59,813 nt of DNA from an uncultured Lachnospiraceae bacterium (GTDB lineage Bacteria > Bacillota > Clostridia > Lachnospirales > Lachnospiraceae), in assembly GCA_902802515.1 (NCBI GenBank), contig CADCMM010000006.1, forward strand, positions 1-59,813, read 5' to 3'. Shown in pieces: positions 18,680-27,235 of this stretch. Made by a program: the position numbers and the translations under genes. Position 1 is the first letter of the stretch. Each line of letters starts with the position of its first letter. The notes below the pieces were generated by a model that saw nothing but the letters and a program-made list of their open reading frames with translations, did no database searches and was not told the origin of the DNA.

Positions 18680-19621
18680 TTAGTCGAAGAACAGAGCCGT
18701 CACATCATAGGCTTCCTCTATCATACCGGACTCGTACATGAAATCAGCGGTTTTCTGGAAACCGTCAATATCTTCATCGGTAATCTCCGTGTTGAAATCA
18801 TAATAAGAATACATCTCTTCCACAGCCTCTAAATCCAGATCAAGATAGTCAGCCGCCAGCTGCAGGGCTTCTTCTTCGCTATTGGTCATGAAATCCGCAA
18901 TAATATCCTGGGCTTGGCCAAGTTTTTCAATCACATCCGGATGTGCTTCATAAAACTCTTCGGTCACCGCCACCGCAATGATCGCCTTGATCAGACCTTC
19001 GCCATCCGTGACCTTGTGATAGCCTGCCGCCTCACAATTGTACGCAGCCGCCCCGGCCACCATAGCAACATCCAGGCTGTCCCCGTCAAGAGCTGCCTTG
19101 GCGTCTGGAATGGACATATTTACATAATCCACATCGTCAATGGTCATATCCGCAGTCGCCAGGTAGGATACCAGCAGCTCATGAAGGTTTGTTCCGGTAG
19201 GACCTGCAATCGTTTTTCCTCTCAGGTCTTCCGGAGATGTGATGCCCTCGTCCTTTGTATACAGGCAAAATGCCTTGGGGGAACGGCTATACATATTCAA
19301 AACCTTGATGTCAGCGCCTGCCGCGGCAGACTGAATGATGGAAGTTCCGCCCACAGCGTATAGAACCTGAACATCCCCGGAAGCCAGTGCCTGTGTCTGA
19401 TCCGCGCCAGAGGTCAGTTCCGCGTAATCTACCGGAACGCCCAGCGTTTCTGCGAAGATCCCCTGTTCTTTTTCTACAATGCTGGGAACATTCAGCGGAG
19501 AGGTTACATAGGTGAAGGTAAGTTCATCCACCGATAGTTCTTCTGCTCCCGCGCCTATGCAAAGTGATGCAGTTCCCATCATGGCTGCCAGTATGAGTGC
19601 CGTTACTTTCCTGTTTCTCAT
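18680..19621 (-). CDS. ABC importer substrate-binding protein (NMT1/SsuA type)
   Basis: 313 residues with an N-terminal Sec signal (hydrophobic 8-25) ending at an AGAEE-like cleavage site. A proper lipobox is lacking: the only nearby Cys is in TASLCIG, with Leu at -1. The mature part matches the NitT/TauT/thiamine-precursor family (FTYVTSPLNVPSIVEKEQGIF, GGTSIIQSAAAGADIKVLN, DLRGKTIAGPTGTNLHELL, AFCLYTKDEGITSPEDL). It would present a small ligand to the permease encoded upstream. Such proteins bind sulfonates, pyrimidines or metal-related compounds; the ligand is unknown. Ribosome site GGAAAGGAG. Confidence 0.88.
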   Translation of the reverse strand: MRNRKVTALILAAMMGTASLCIGAGAEELSVDELTFTYVTSPLNVPSIVEKEQGIFAETLGVPVDYAELTSGADQTQALASGDVQVLYAVGGTSIIQSAAAGADIKVLNMYSRSPKAFCLYTKDEGITSPEDLRGKTIAGPTGTNLHELLVSYLATADMTIDDVDYVNMSIPDAKAALDGDSLDVAMVAGAAAYNCEAAGYHKVTDGEGLIKAIIAVAVTEEFYEAHPDVIEKLGQAQDIIADFMTNSEEEALQLAADYLDLDLEAVEEMYSYYDFNTEITDEDIDGFQKTADFMYESGMIEEAYDVTALFFD

Positions 19622-19688
19622 AATACTCCTTTCCGGGCAATCTTCTGCTGCCCTGGCCGTAATCCTTGTCCGGCCTTTGAAATTTTAG

Positions 19689-20399
19689 TTATCTATCTAA
19701 AAGCAGAAGAATTTTCCGCTTCAGATCAATAAACGAGTTATCCATCAGATCCCGCTGTCTTTTCTCCATAGGCACTTCAACTTCAGCCTTGATCACGCCA
19801 TTTTCCATAATGGCGATCTTATCTGCCAGTGTCAAAGCCTCGTCAATGCTATGTGTCACAAACAGGATGCTGGAACCAGTCTGTGCATGAACCCTGAGCA
19901 GTTCTTTCTGCATCTGCCCTCTTGTGAAATAATCCAGGGCGGCAAAGGGTTCATCCATCATGATAAAAGACGGTTCATAAGCCAGTGCCCTGGCAATTGC
20001 GCACCGCTGCTGCATTCCCCCGGAAAGCTGCGACGGATATGCACGGGTAAACTCACTCAGACCAACGGTAGTAATGATCCTGTGTATCGCGTCTTCATCG
20101 ATTTCCTCTTTCCGAAGACCAAACGTCACATTTCCCCAGACATTTTTCCATGGCATCAGCCGGGGCTCCTGAAAGACAAAAGCCGTCTTATGCCCGGTAT
20201 CAAACCGGATTTCCCCGGCATCCGGCTTTTCCAGCCCTCCCGTCAATCGCAGGAGCGTCGTCTTTCCGCATCCGCTCTGCCCCAGCAATACCGTGATCTT
20301 CTTCTCCGGTATCTGCAGATCAATGCCTCTTAGTACCTGCAGCATGCGCTCTTCCACCTGATAATTTTTCTCTAATCCAATCAGCCTAATCCCAGCCAT
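19689..20399 (-). CDS. ABC importer ATPase (NitT/TauT type)
   Basis: 236 residues: Walker A GQSGCGKTT, Q-loop FQEPRLMPW, signature LSGGMQQR, Walker B FIMMDEPFAALD, H-loop VTHSIDEA. The Q-loop PRLMPW is typical of SsuB/TauB ATPases. Its start overlaps the permease gene by 14 bases. It powers the importer formed with the neighbouring permease and binding protein. Confidence 0.93.
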   Translation of the reverse strand: MAGIRLIGLEKNYQVEERMLQVLRGIDLQIPEKKITVLLGQSGCGKTTLLRLTGGLEKPDAGEIRFDTGHKTAFVFQEPRLMPWKNVWGNVTFGLRKEEIDEDAIHRIITTVGLSEFTRAYPSQLSGGMQQRCAIARALAYEPSFIMMDEPFAALDYFTRGQMQKELLRVHAQTGSSILFVTHSIDEALTLADKIAIMENGVIKAEVEVPMEKRQRDLMDNSFIDLKRKILLLLDR

Positions 20400-21159
20400 T
20401 TCCAGCCATTCCTCTAAAGAAACGATGGATCAACCATCCAAACAAACGATCCGTCACCAAGCCAACAAATCCTATCACAATAATTCCTACAATTACTTTA
20501 TCCGTCCTGGAGGTCTGCTGCGCAAACAAGATCATATGACCCAGCCCCGTGGACGCTGCCACCATTTCTGCCCCTATGATCGCTCTCCAGGCATACCCAA
20601 GTCCGGTCCGCATACCCACCAGGATATCCGCCAGCGCGTTGGGAAGGATAATCCTGAAGAATACGCGCGCTTTTGAGTAGCCAAAGGAGGTACCTACCTC
20701 GATCAGCTTCTGGTCACATCCTGTAAATCCCTTCACTATGCTCAAATACATCGGGAAAAAGGATGCAAGCACAATGATCACGGTCTTTGTTGTCTCCCGG
20801 ATCCCGCACCAGAGGATCAAAAGCGGTATCATACTCAGCGGCGGTACATACCGAAAAAAATGGATCAGATACTCAAAATATGGTCCGGCCGCCGGAATCA
20901 GGGAACGAAACATTCCCAGTATAAACGCAATGAAAAACGCTATTCCAAAACCCTTCAGCACTCTCCCAAGACTGATCCCGATATCCCTCAGAAGCTCTCC
21001 TGATTTTACCATCTTAAGGAAACTGCTATAGACTTTCTGGGGAGACGGCAGGACATAAGCATTAAAAATACCTGCAGCGCACGCAAAATACCATGCCGCA
21101 AACAAAGCCAGTATACCGATCAAAGGCGGAAGGATTTTCCCAATCTTACTGTTCTTCAT
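20386..21159 (-). CDS. ABC importer permease (NitT/TauT type)
   Basis: 257 residues from the ATG at 21159, chosen because it forms an ATGA overlap with the preceding stop and has GGAG 7 bases upstream; an in-frame ATG nine codons earlier lacks this. About six helices and the EAA loop (VGTSFGYSKARVFFRIILPNALADILVG) identify an SsuC/TauC-type permease. It directly follows the H-cluster-like gene, tying the importer to that unit. Confidence 0.92.
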   Translation of the reverse strand: MKNSKIGKILPPLIGILALFAAWYFACAAGIFNAYVLPSPQKVYSSFLKMVKSGELLRDIGISLGRVLKGFGIAFFIAFILGMFRSLIPAAGPYFEYLIHFFRYVPPLSMIPLLILWCGIRETTKTVIIVLASFFPMYLSIVKGFTGCDQKLIEVGTSFGYSKARVFFRIILPNALADILVGMRTGLGYAWRAIIGAEMVAASTGLGHMILFAQQTSRTDKVIVGIIVIGFVGLVTDRLFGWLIHRFFRGMAGNGWD

Positions 21160-21797
21160 AGTAACACTCCATCTCCATGACTGCATCCGTTTTGACAGTA
21201 CAATGCTTCTACCAGCTGCGCCTGGGTAGTAAAACCACTCAGATTCCTTTCAAAGTCCCGGGCTGATAGTGCCTGTGTCTTAAACGGAAGATCCCGAAAA
21301 TATCCCAGAGGCAGCGGGCTTTCTTCCAGACGATGTCCTCTTGGAACCGGTCCTTTGGACATATCGCACTTTTCCTTCAGGAAATCTTTCCAGGAAAGAA
21401 AACGGGTTCTCACAAGACCAAGCCTGTTTCCCTCATCGGCCAGTATCCGGCACGGCGTAATGATCCATTTCGCCGCGTTACTATATGCCGGTTCGGCGCT
21501 GATCTCCCTGGCACAGTGCAGCAAGATCGGTTCAATATCCGGATAGTACAGCGAGGAAACATGATAACGGAGTTTTATCTCTTCCACCGCTTTCGGACAT
21601 CTCATATCCATCACAGGCAGGGAGTTTTCTGCCACCGCATTCCTATATTTTTCTAAAACCACATCACCCCAGTTAATCTTATGGCAGACCCGTTGATACC
21701 CCTGATGAGCTAAAAACTCATTCAGATCGTCCGGATCATACATTGCCTCAACTACAGGGTTGATCCATATTATATTTTTCACCGACATACTTTCCAT
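21156..21797 (-). CDS. Small protein with [FeFe]-hydrogenase H-domain-like cysteine pattern
   Basis: 213 residues, soluble, no N-terminal ferredoxin-like domains. Four cysteines fall in the order and local contexts of H-cluster ligands. Cys67 in DMRCPKAVEEIKLRYH resembles the TSCCPAWVxxVExxYP motif. Cys116 in KWIITPCRIL resembles the xIMPCTAK motif. Cys201 and Cys205 in YCQNGCSHGDGVLL resemble the CPGGCxxGGGQP motif and keep the CxxxC spacing. Spacings 49, 85 and 4 compare with about 55, 144 and 4 in CpI hydrogenase; the missing part corresponds to the GVMEAALR region. It follows hydE, has its own promoter and ends in an ATGA overlap with the importer permease. It could be a very small divergent hydrogenase-like protein, a cofactor carrier, or a 4Fe-4S protein; I do not recognise a named family. 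Confidence 0.7.
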   Translation of the reverse strand: MESMSVKNIIWINPVVEAMYDPDDLNEFLAHQGYQRVCHKINWGDVVLEKYRNAVAENSLPVMDMRCPKAVEEIKLRYHVSSLYYPDIEPILLHCAREISAEPAYSNAAKWIITPCRILADEGNRLGLVRTRFLSWKDFLKEKCDMSKGPVPRGHRLEESPLPLGYFRDLPFKTQALSARDFERNLSGFTTQAQLVEALYCQNGCSHGDGVLL

Positions 21798-21819
21798 ATC
21801 GCCTATCTAGGAGTTATAT

Positions 21820-21859
21820 TTAGCTAACTTTTTATAACATACTTCCACCTGCTCGTCAA
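21820..21859 (-). promoter_or_regulatory. Promoter with TTAGCTAA element before the H-cluster-like gene
   Basis: TTGACG (21859-21854), 17-base spacer, TATAAA (21836-21831), then TTAGCTAA (21827-21820) three bases further on. The plus-strand sequence GTTATATTTAG is shared with the operator upstream of the MacB-type ABC operon at 27971-27981, so this looks like a shortened form of the same operator. It gives the importer/CobW segment its own start of transcription inside the hyd operon. Confidence 0.6.
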
Positions 21860-21879
21860 TAGCCTTTTGTAAGAGCCTT

Positions 21880-22929
21880 TCACTTTCGGATGTCTCCCTT
21901 GTCAACCGCAAGTTCATAGCCGATGGAGCGCATCCTATGATCCAGGCAATGCCTGCACTGGGCAGATTCCTCCCCGGTGCAGATCTTGTTGTCGTAAAGT
22001 TCATATTGCTTTCGAACTCCCACCGGTGACAGGTTCGGCATGATGACGTTAGCCCCCGCCTGGATGCCTTTTTCTCTCCCCTTAGGATCTATTGTCCCCA
22101 GAGCAGTAGTGGCAGGCAGAAGAACCGGAGGATGGATCAGCCTTATGATGCTGAGCAGGTAGCAGGTGAGTTCCAGCGTTCCCGCCGGTTCATTACAAAA
22201 TGGCGTATCGTGGTGGGGGATAAACGGACCGATGCCGCACATGTCCGGCAAAAACTCTTCAATGAATTTCAAGTCTCTGGCCAAATGTCCGGACATCTGA
22301 TAAGGCGACCCTACCATAAAACCACAGCCCACCTGATATCCAATGTCCCGCAGGTCCTGCAGGCACTGCATACGGTGTTCAAAAGACATTTCTGAAGGAT
22401 GCAGACGCATATAGTGCGTCCTGTCAGCAGTCTCATGACGCAGCAGATAGCGGTCCGCTCCCGCATCATACATCCGCCGAAAGCTTTGCTTTCCACGTTC
22501 CCCCATTGATATCGTGACGGCACTGTCAGGATGCCTTCGTTTTATTTCAGAAATAATCTGGCATAAAAGCTCGTCCGTGTAATAGCCATCTTCGCCCCCC
22601 TGAAGTACAAAAGTGCGAAATCCAAGGATGTGTCCTTCGTCTGCGCAATCAAGAATCTGCTCCGGCATCAGGCGGTACCTCACGCAGTTTTTGTTGCTTC
22701 GCCGTATGCCGCAGTAGAGGCAGTCATTTTTGCAGATATTGCTTATTTCGATCAGTCCCCGGGTAAAGATGAGATTCCCGTAAATGCGCTTACTTATTAT
22801 TGCTGCCTCCTTTGCCAAAAGAGAGGCAGCCTCTTCTGTCCGATGATCGATCAGATACTGATACTCTTCCAAAGACAGACTATGCTTTTCCGCCAGTGTG
22901 TAAATTAGCTCATACAAGCGGTCATCCAT
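21880..22929 (-). CDS. hydE: HydE, radical SAM maturase of the [FeFe]-hydrogenase H-cluster
   Basis: 349 residues. The radical SAM CX3CX2C motif is Cys66-Cys70-Cys73 (ICKNDCLYCGI), the GGE motif is VLQGGED, and the second cluster site typical of HydE, CX7CX2C, is present at Cys317, Cys325 and Cys328. HydE acts on the Fe-cysteine product of HydG to help build the 2Fe subcluster. It overlaps hydF by 8 bases. The usual partner hydG is not in the window. About 80 bases separate it from the next gene, enough for the internal promoter. Confidence 0.94.
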   Translation of the reverse strand: MDDRLYELIYTLAEKHSLSLEEYQYLIDHRTEEAASLLAKEAAIISKRIYGNLIFTRGLIEISNICKNDCLYCGIRRSNKNCVRYRLMPEQILDCADEGHILGFRTFVLQGGEDGYYTDELLCQIISEIKRRHPDSAVTISMGERGKQSFRRMYDAGADRYLLRHETADRTHYMRLHPSEMSFEHRMQCLQDLRDIGYQVGCGFMVGSPYQMSGHLARDLKFIEEFLPDMCGIGPFIPHHDTPFCNEPAGTLELTCYLLSIIRLIHPPVLLPATTALGTIDPKGREKGIQAGANVIMPNLSPVGVRKQYELYDNKICTGEESAQCRHCLDHRMRSIGYELAVDKGDIRK

Positions 22930-24142
22930 CCTCGCATCCTCCTTTCAGCAGAGCATGAATCTCGGGAAACATACGGACACTCCGCTCCAATGTTCCAGTC
23001 ATCTGCGCGATGGCGATACCGTAATTAGTAAATGGGATCCCCTGATCCTTCGCGCATTTCATGCGGTACTTTACTTCCCTTTCGGTAATCATGCAGCCGC
23101 CGCAATGGATGATCATGGAAAACTCCGAGAGATCGTCCGGGAATTCCTGCCCGGTGCATGTTTTAATATTCAGATTTTTCCCGGTGTACCGTTTCAGCCA
23201 GTTGGGGATCTTAACCGTACCGATATCATTGCACTGGCGATGATGTGTACATCCTTCCGCCATCAGTACCGTATCACCATCCTTCAGTCTGTCCATTGCC
23301 GCAATTCCTGCAACAGCTGTATCCAGGAAGCCTTTATAGCGGGCCATAAGAATCGAGAAAGAGGTCAGGGGGATCTCCTCCGGCGTGATCTCGCTCACGA
23401 CCTGAAAGGCCTGGCTGTCGGTGACAACCATTGCCGGTTTTTCTGCCAGTCCATCCAATGTAGCAGCCAGTTCGAATTCCCGGGTGACAATTGACATCGC
23501 GCCTGCGTCCAACACATCCCGGATCGCCTGCTGCTGGGGAAGGATCATCCGGCCTTTTGGTGCTGATTCATCAATGGGACAGACCAGCACAACAAAATCC
23601 TTTGGCCGGATCAGATTGCCGATCAGCCGGTGCGCCGGATCCTCTTTCGGGGCAAGCGCACCCAGCTTTTCTTTCAGTTCCCTGACATTCGTTCCTGTGA
23701 CAGCGCTGACCCAAAGAGCGTTCTCATTCTCTTCCTGAGGTTTCTCCACCAGATCGCTTTTATTGTAGACAATGAGATATGGTATTTTCTTTTCCAGAAA
23801 AATCTCCAGAAGCTGGCGGTCGATTCCATTCATTCCCACAGTTCCATCCACCACCAGAACGGCAATATCCGATTTGTTAAGAATCTGCTTCGTCTTTCTC
23901 ACGCGAAGTTCTCCCAGCATGCCGGTGTCATCAAATCCCGGCGTATCAATGATCACCACCGGACCCAGAGGAAGGAGTTCCATCGCTTTGCTCACAGGAT
24001 CCGTGGTGGTGCCTTTCTTATCTGATACCACTGCCAGATCCTGGCCGGTGACAGCATTTACAACGCTGGACTTTCCGGCATTTCTGCAGCCGAAAAAACC
24101 GATGTGGAGACGGTTTGCCGAGGGAGTAACATTCAAACTCAT
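22922..24142 (-). CDS. hydF: HydF, GTPase scaffold for H-cluster assembly
   Basis: 406 residues. GTPase motifs: P-loop GCRNAGKSS (18-26), DTPGFDD (66-72), NKSD (127-130). The C-terminal cluster site is Cys298-x-His300, 45 residues, His346-Cys347-xx-Cys350, exactly the CxHx(44-53)HCxxC pattern of HydF. HydF carries the 2Fe precursor to apo-hydrogenase. The start has a GAAAGGAAGG ribosome site. Upstream lie two hairpins and a structured leader, so expression may be attenuated. Confidence 0.95.
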   Translation of the reverse strand: MSLNVTPSANRLHIGFFGCRNAGKSSVVNAVTGQDLAVVSDKKGTTTDPVSKAMELLPLGPVVIIDTPGFDDTGMLGELRVRKTKQILNKSDIAVLVVDGTVGMNGIDRQLLEIFLEKKIPYLIVYNKSDLVEKPQEENENALWVSAVTGTNVRELKEKLGALAPKEDPAHRLIGNLIRPKDFVVLVCPIDESAPKGRMILPQQQAIRDVLDAGAMSIVTREFELAATLDGLAEKPAMVVTDSQAFQVVSEITPEEIPLTSFSILMARYKGFLDTAVAGIAAMDRLKDGDTVLMAEGCTHHRQCNDIGTVKIPNWLKRYTGKNLNIKTCTGQEFPDDLSEFSMIIHCGGCMITEREVKYRMKCAKDQGIPFTNYGIAIAQMTGTLERSVRMFPEIHALLKGGCEDG

Positions 24143-24161
24143 AGTTTTGCCTTCCTTTCTA

Positions 24162-24201
24162 CTAAAATAATCCAGCAGGAGGAGATTTCCGACTCCTGCT
24201 C
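24162..24201 (-). terminator. Hairpin just upstream of hydF
   Basis: AGCAGGAG and CTCCTGCT pair around an 11-base loop, followed on the minus strand by GGATTATTTTAG. It is placed about 20 bases before the hydF start codon, so it could act as an attenuator or fold back over the ribosome site region rather than end an upstream gene. Confidence 0.5.
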
Positions 24202-24299
24202 ACATAACAAAAGTGTGCTTCGCAAACTCCGCGATCAATAACCTTGGCAGCACAGCTTTTGCTTTGCGCGCGCAGCTGCGCATCCTTTGCCCGAAGGGG

Positions 24300-24336
24300 T
24301 TTCTCGTATAGGAGGCGAAGTTTCCTATACGAGAAA
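24300..24336. repeat. Inverted repeat of the CGTATAGGA type, copy 1
   Basis: TTTCTCGTATAGGA and TCCTATACGAGAAA form a perfect 14-base inverted repeat around a 9-base loop. A related element lies at 29011-29044 before the SPFH gene. Both sit between a terminator-like hairpin and the gene. Confidence 0.8.
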
Positions 24337-24339
24337 ATA

Positions 24340-24460
24340 ACGCGGTATCCCCGTAAGAAGACACCGCGTCACAGTAACAATATATGAACCTGAGCGTTCC
24401 ATCGTATCTTTCGCCTCAAGGTAAGTTTCGGCGTCAGGGGATGTGATCGTATAGAATCTG
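24340..24460 (-). ncRNA. Candidate structured leader ending in an intrinsic terminator, upstream of hydF
   Basis: In the 331-base gap between the TM1266-type gene and hydF, minus-strand RNA can form CCTGA/TCAGG closing CGCC/GGCG, followed by a 10-base-pair stem (24340-24349 with 24360-24369, one G-U pair) and TTATTTT. The order aptamer-like fold, terminator, gene resembles an attenuation leader. I could not match it to a known riboswitch class: glycine, T-box and yybP-ykoY patterns do not fit. Confidence 0.4.
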
Positions 24461-24473
24461 TGTAAAATTTTTA

Positions 24474-24719
24474 TTAAACGGAAGAATATGTTGCTTTGGC
24501 ATTGATGCCATCCATTCGCCCTAAACCTCCGGTAAGTGCATTAATTTTGTTCAAAGGAGCGTCAATGGCAATGCAGATCACACTGATTCCCTTTTTGTGA
24601 TAGGGAAGGCCCATACGCCCTATGATATACTCTGCGTACTCATGCAGCAGCGCATTCAAAGCCGGGACAGCTTCCTGTTTTTCTACAATAATGCTGATAA
24701 CAGCTACTCTGGTATCCAT
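24474..24719 (-). CDS. TM1266-family putative regulator of iron-only hydrogenase systems
   Basis: 81 residues from the ATG with GGAG 7 bases upstream; an in-frame ATG nine codons earlier has no ribosome site. The pattern TRVAVISIIVEKQEAVPALNALLHEY, IIGRMGLPYHKKGISVICIAIDAP, INALTGGLGRMDGI matches the small TM1266 proteins that accompany hydE, hydF and hydG. The fold is ACT/NikR-C-like and the role is presumed regulatory. It heads the hyd unit. Confidence 0.9.
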   Translation of the reverse strand: MDTRVAVISIIVEKQEAVPALNALLHEYAEYIIGRMGLPYHKKGISVICIAIDAPLNKINALTGGLGRMDGINAKATYSSV

Positions 24720-24796
24720 ATGATCACTCCAATTCAATGACACCATAATACAAACTCGTCAAAAAAGCAAGCATTTTTCGCAAAAACTACTTTTCT

Positions 24797-27235
24797 TTAT
24801 TCCGTGCCTTTCAGCGTCTCCACCATATCCAGCCCGCGGATCTTTTTATTGAACAGATATCCCACCGCCAGCGTTACCACTAACGCAAATGCTCCGCTGA
24901 GCAGATAATAGATAGGATTAATGTGCAGATAATAATCAAAATTATCGCCATTGCTGTTCATCATGGCAACCAAAAGAGGCTGTGCAAAAGGCACGCCCAG
25001 GAAAATTCCGATGATGGAAAGCCAGAGGTTTTCCAGATTCAGAACACGGCGGATCTTTTTATCCGGCAATCCCATAACTTTCAGTGTTGCAAACTCCTTC
25101 AGCCGTTCATGGAAAGACATGTTCCCTGCATTATACAAGACCGCAATAATCAAAACCAGGGAGATGATCAGCATAATGTATACCATCAGGTTCAGAACCT
25201 CATAACCCTCCAGGAATATCCGCCGAAGTTCCTCTTTCTCGTAAACTGCGCTGACATTTGCATTTTCCTGGTAAGCAGTCAGATCCTGATCACTCACTAG
25301 CAGCGTCGGTGAGAATCTGCATCCTGTTTTCTCCAGGTCCTCGCGGAGCATGGCAATTCCAGCCGTCTCCGGGCTGCGGCTCAGCACTCCGATCTGAGAC
25401 TCATACCAGGTATTTTCCGTATAAAGATGCCAGTAAACGGTATCTCCCACTTCCACCCCCAGCGACTTTGCCAGGCGATAGGTGATAGCAATCTCTCCGG
25501 GCGCCAGCTTGATCGTATTGGCTTTCGGATCAGTCAGCTGATAAAGACCTTTCCCCTCAATGACCGTCAGATTCTGTGTGGTCTTTTCCTCTGAGGAAAC
25601 ATTTTTCCCTGCAGTGGAAAGTTCAATGGCACTGACCATCACCAGTTCCCCGTCCACTTCGCCGACTGTCTCATCCAGCCAGGTTACACTGGCATTTTCG
25701 CTCAGTACCGCTTCATAGGCGAAATTCTGTATTCGATCAAAAATCCAGTCATCTATGTCATCCACCAGTCCGACACAGCCAAAAGCAAACACCGCGCAGA
25801 CCATTCCGCAGGCTGTTCCGACGATTCCCATAAGCGCGCGGAACTTTGCCCGGGAAATATCTCTCAGATTATATCTGGATGCGAATCCTAGATTTTTCCA
25901 GAAAGGCAGCCGTTCAAAAAACGTCCTGCGGGCCATCTTCGGCGCTGCCGGGCGAAGCGCCTGGGCAGGCGGCAGTCTCAATATTTTATAGCATGCGATG
26001 AAAGACGCAAGGGCACAGGCGCCCACGGTCACCGCGATCACCAGAATTGCCATGCCGTCAAATGCCACCTCTGCTTTCGGTATTACATACCATTCCGAGA
26101 ACATATCGATCATGGCTCTTGCCATGCCATACAATCCCGCAAAAAATCCCAGAACCGCGCCGATCAGAGAAAGAAACAGGCTGTAGCTTACATAATGAAG
26201 CGCAATTTTCCTCCGGCGAATACCCAGGGCATTCATTGTTCCAATCTCCACCCTCTGGCGCTCCACCAACCGGGCCATGGAGGTAGCAATGATCAGTACC
26301 GCAATCAGGACAAATACCGCGGCAAACGTATAGGAAAACATCTCATGCTGCTGGGTTTCTGCAATAAACCGTTCCACGCCTATGATCATGTGTTCATTGA
26401 TCATAGCAGCGTAATTCTGATGAAGAGCATCCGAAATCTGTTTCTCATATCCCATGACATCTTCGTCCGTATTGGTGGTGAAGATCATAGTGGTGGCTGG
26501 AATAAATTCCTGAAGCCTCTCATCACTTATCTGATCAAGAAGAGCAAGCAGCATACTTTTGGGCATGTTTTCCAGTTCTTCGGAAAAGCCGGACAGATCC
26601 GCACCAGTAATACTCTCGTTCTCGATCGCAGTTTTTAAAACCTCCCTGACCGGGAAAGCATCCCTGGCAAGGTATATGTAGGCAAGATTTGCAAGATTGA
26701 CATCCGCATCATTGTCCGCACAGGTATAGAGGTATTCCGGGGTCATGACCAGACCTTTGATCTCCTTTGTGATGGATACGCCCTCATACTCCGCAGTAAA
26801 GGTGTCTCCCACCTGAATTCCCCATGCTTTCGCAAAGGACTGGTTCAGCCAGACGCCATCCACATCCTGGGGATCAAAAGGCACACCTTCCATTGCCAGC
26901 GGCATCGTGACGATATTTTCATCCTCCAGATAAATGTTTGTCTGCGCATTGTTATAATCGGGGGCACTGCCGGTGATCTGCGTGCGAAGCTGCGCATCGG
27001 CGACAAATTCCAGATCTCTCACCGCTTCCAATTCCTCTTTGGAAAAGCCCTCACTGTAAATCCACCCATCAGCAAAATTAGTCTGCTGATAAAAGTTTTT
27101 CAGTTCCTTTCGAAAACCGATGACATCTCCATTGAATCCACAATAAGTCAGCACCGCAAGAAACGAAAGAATGATAACGGAAATACACATTCCCAGATCG
27201 CCTTTCAGTTCCCGCAGCATCTTTCGCTTCAACAT
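24797..27235 (-). CDS. FtsX/MacB-type ABC permease
   Basis: 812 residues with about ten helices: one at the N-terminus, a large extracellular region (about 40-300), a four-helix FtsX core, a central helix near 470, a second extracellular region and a C-terminal FtsX core ([22 protein letters not shown]). This is the LolC/MacB-like layout used for efflux or mechanotransmission. It follows the ATPase gene with no gap, so the two form one unit. The substrate is unknown; control by the GTTAG-type operator suggests a link with metal supply. Confidence 0.9.
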   Translation of the reverse strand: MLKRKMLRELKGDLGMCISVIILSFLAVLTYCGFNGDVIGFRKELKNFYQQTNFADGWIYSEGFSKEELEAVRDLEFVADAQLRTQITGSAPDYNNAQTNIYLEDENIVTMPLAMEGVPFDPQDVDGVWLNQSFAKAWGIQVGDTFTAEYEGVSITKEIKGLVMTPEYLYTCADNDADVNLANLAYIYLARDAFPVREVLKTAIENESITGADLSGFSEELENMPKSMLLALLDQISDERLQEFIPATTMIFTTNTDEDVMGYEKQISDALHQNYAAMINEHMIIGVERFIAETQQHEMFSYTFAAVFVLIAVLIIATSMARLVERQRVEIGTMNALGIRRRKIALHYVSYSLFLSLIGAVLGFFAGLYGMARAMIDMFSEWYVIPKAEVAFDGMAILVIAVTVGACALASFIACYKILRLPPAQALRPAAPKMARRTFFERLPFWKNLGFASRYNLRDISRAKFRALMGIVGTACGMVCAVFAFGCVGLVDDIDDWIFDRIQNFAYEAVLSENASVTWLDETVGEVDGELVMVSAIELSTAGKNVSSEEKTTQNLTVIEGKGLYQLTDPKANTIKLAPGEIAITYRLAKSLGVEVGDTVYWHLYTENTWYESQIGVLSRSPETAGIAMLREDLEKTGCRFSPTLLVSDQDLTAYQENANVSAVYEKEELRRIFLEGYEVLNLMVYIMLIISLVLIIAVLYNAGNMSFHERLKEFATLKVMGLPDKKIRRVLNLENLWLSIIGIFLGVPFAQPLLVAMMNSNGDNFDYYLHINPIYYLLSGAFALVVTLAVGYLFNKKIRGLDMVETLKGTE

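Noticed and set aside
21807..22004. 65-residue frame overlapping the end of hydE
   Set aside because: Its N-terminal part is an out-of-frame reading of hydE; the rest is the intergenic promoter region. HydE already ends at its normal C-terminus.
24361..24470. Glycine riboswitch or T-box upstream of hydF
   Set aside because: CGCCGAA and CTCAGGT pieces recall the glycine aptamer and GATACCGCG recalls the T-box sequence, but the required flanking stems (GAGAG/CUCUC; full TGGNACCGCG with antiterminator) are missing.
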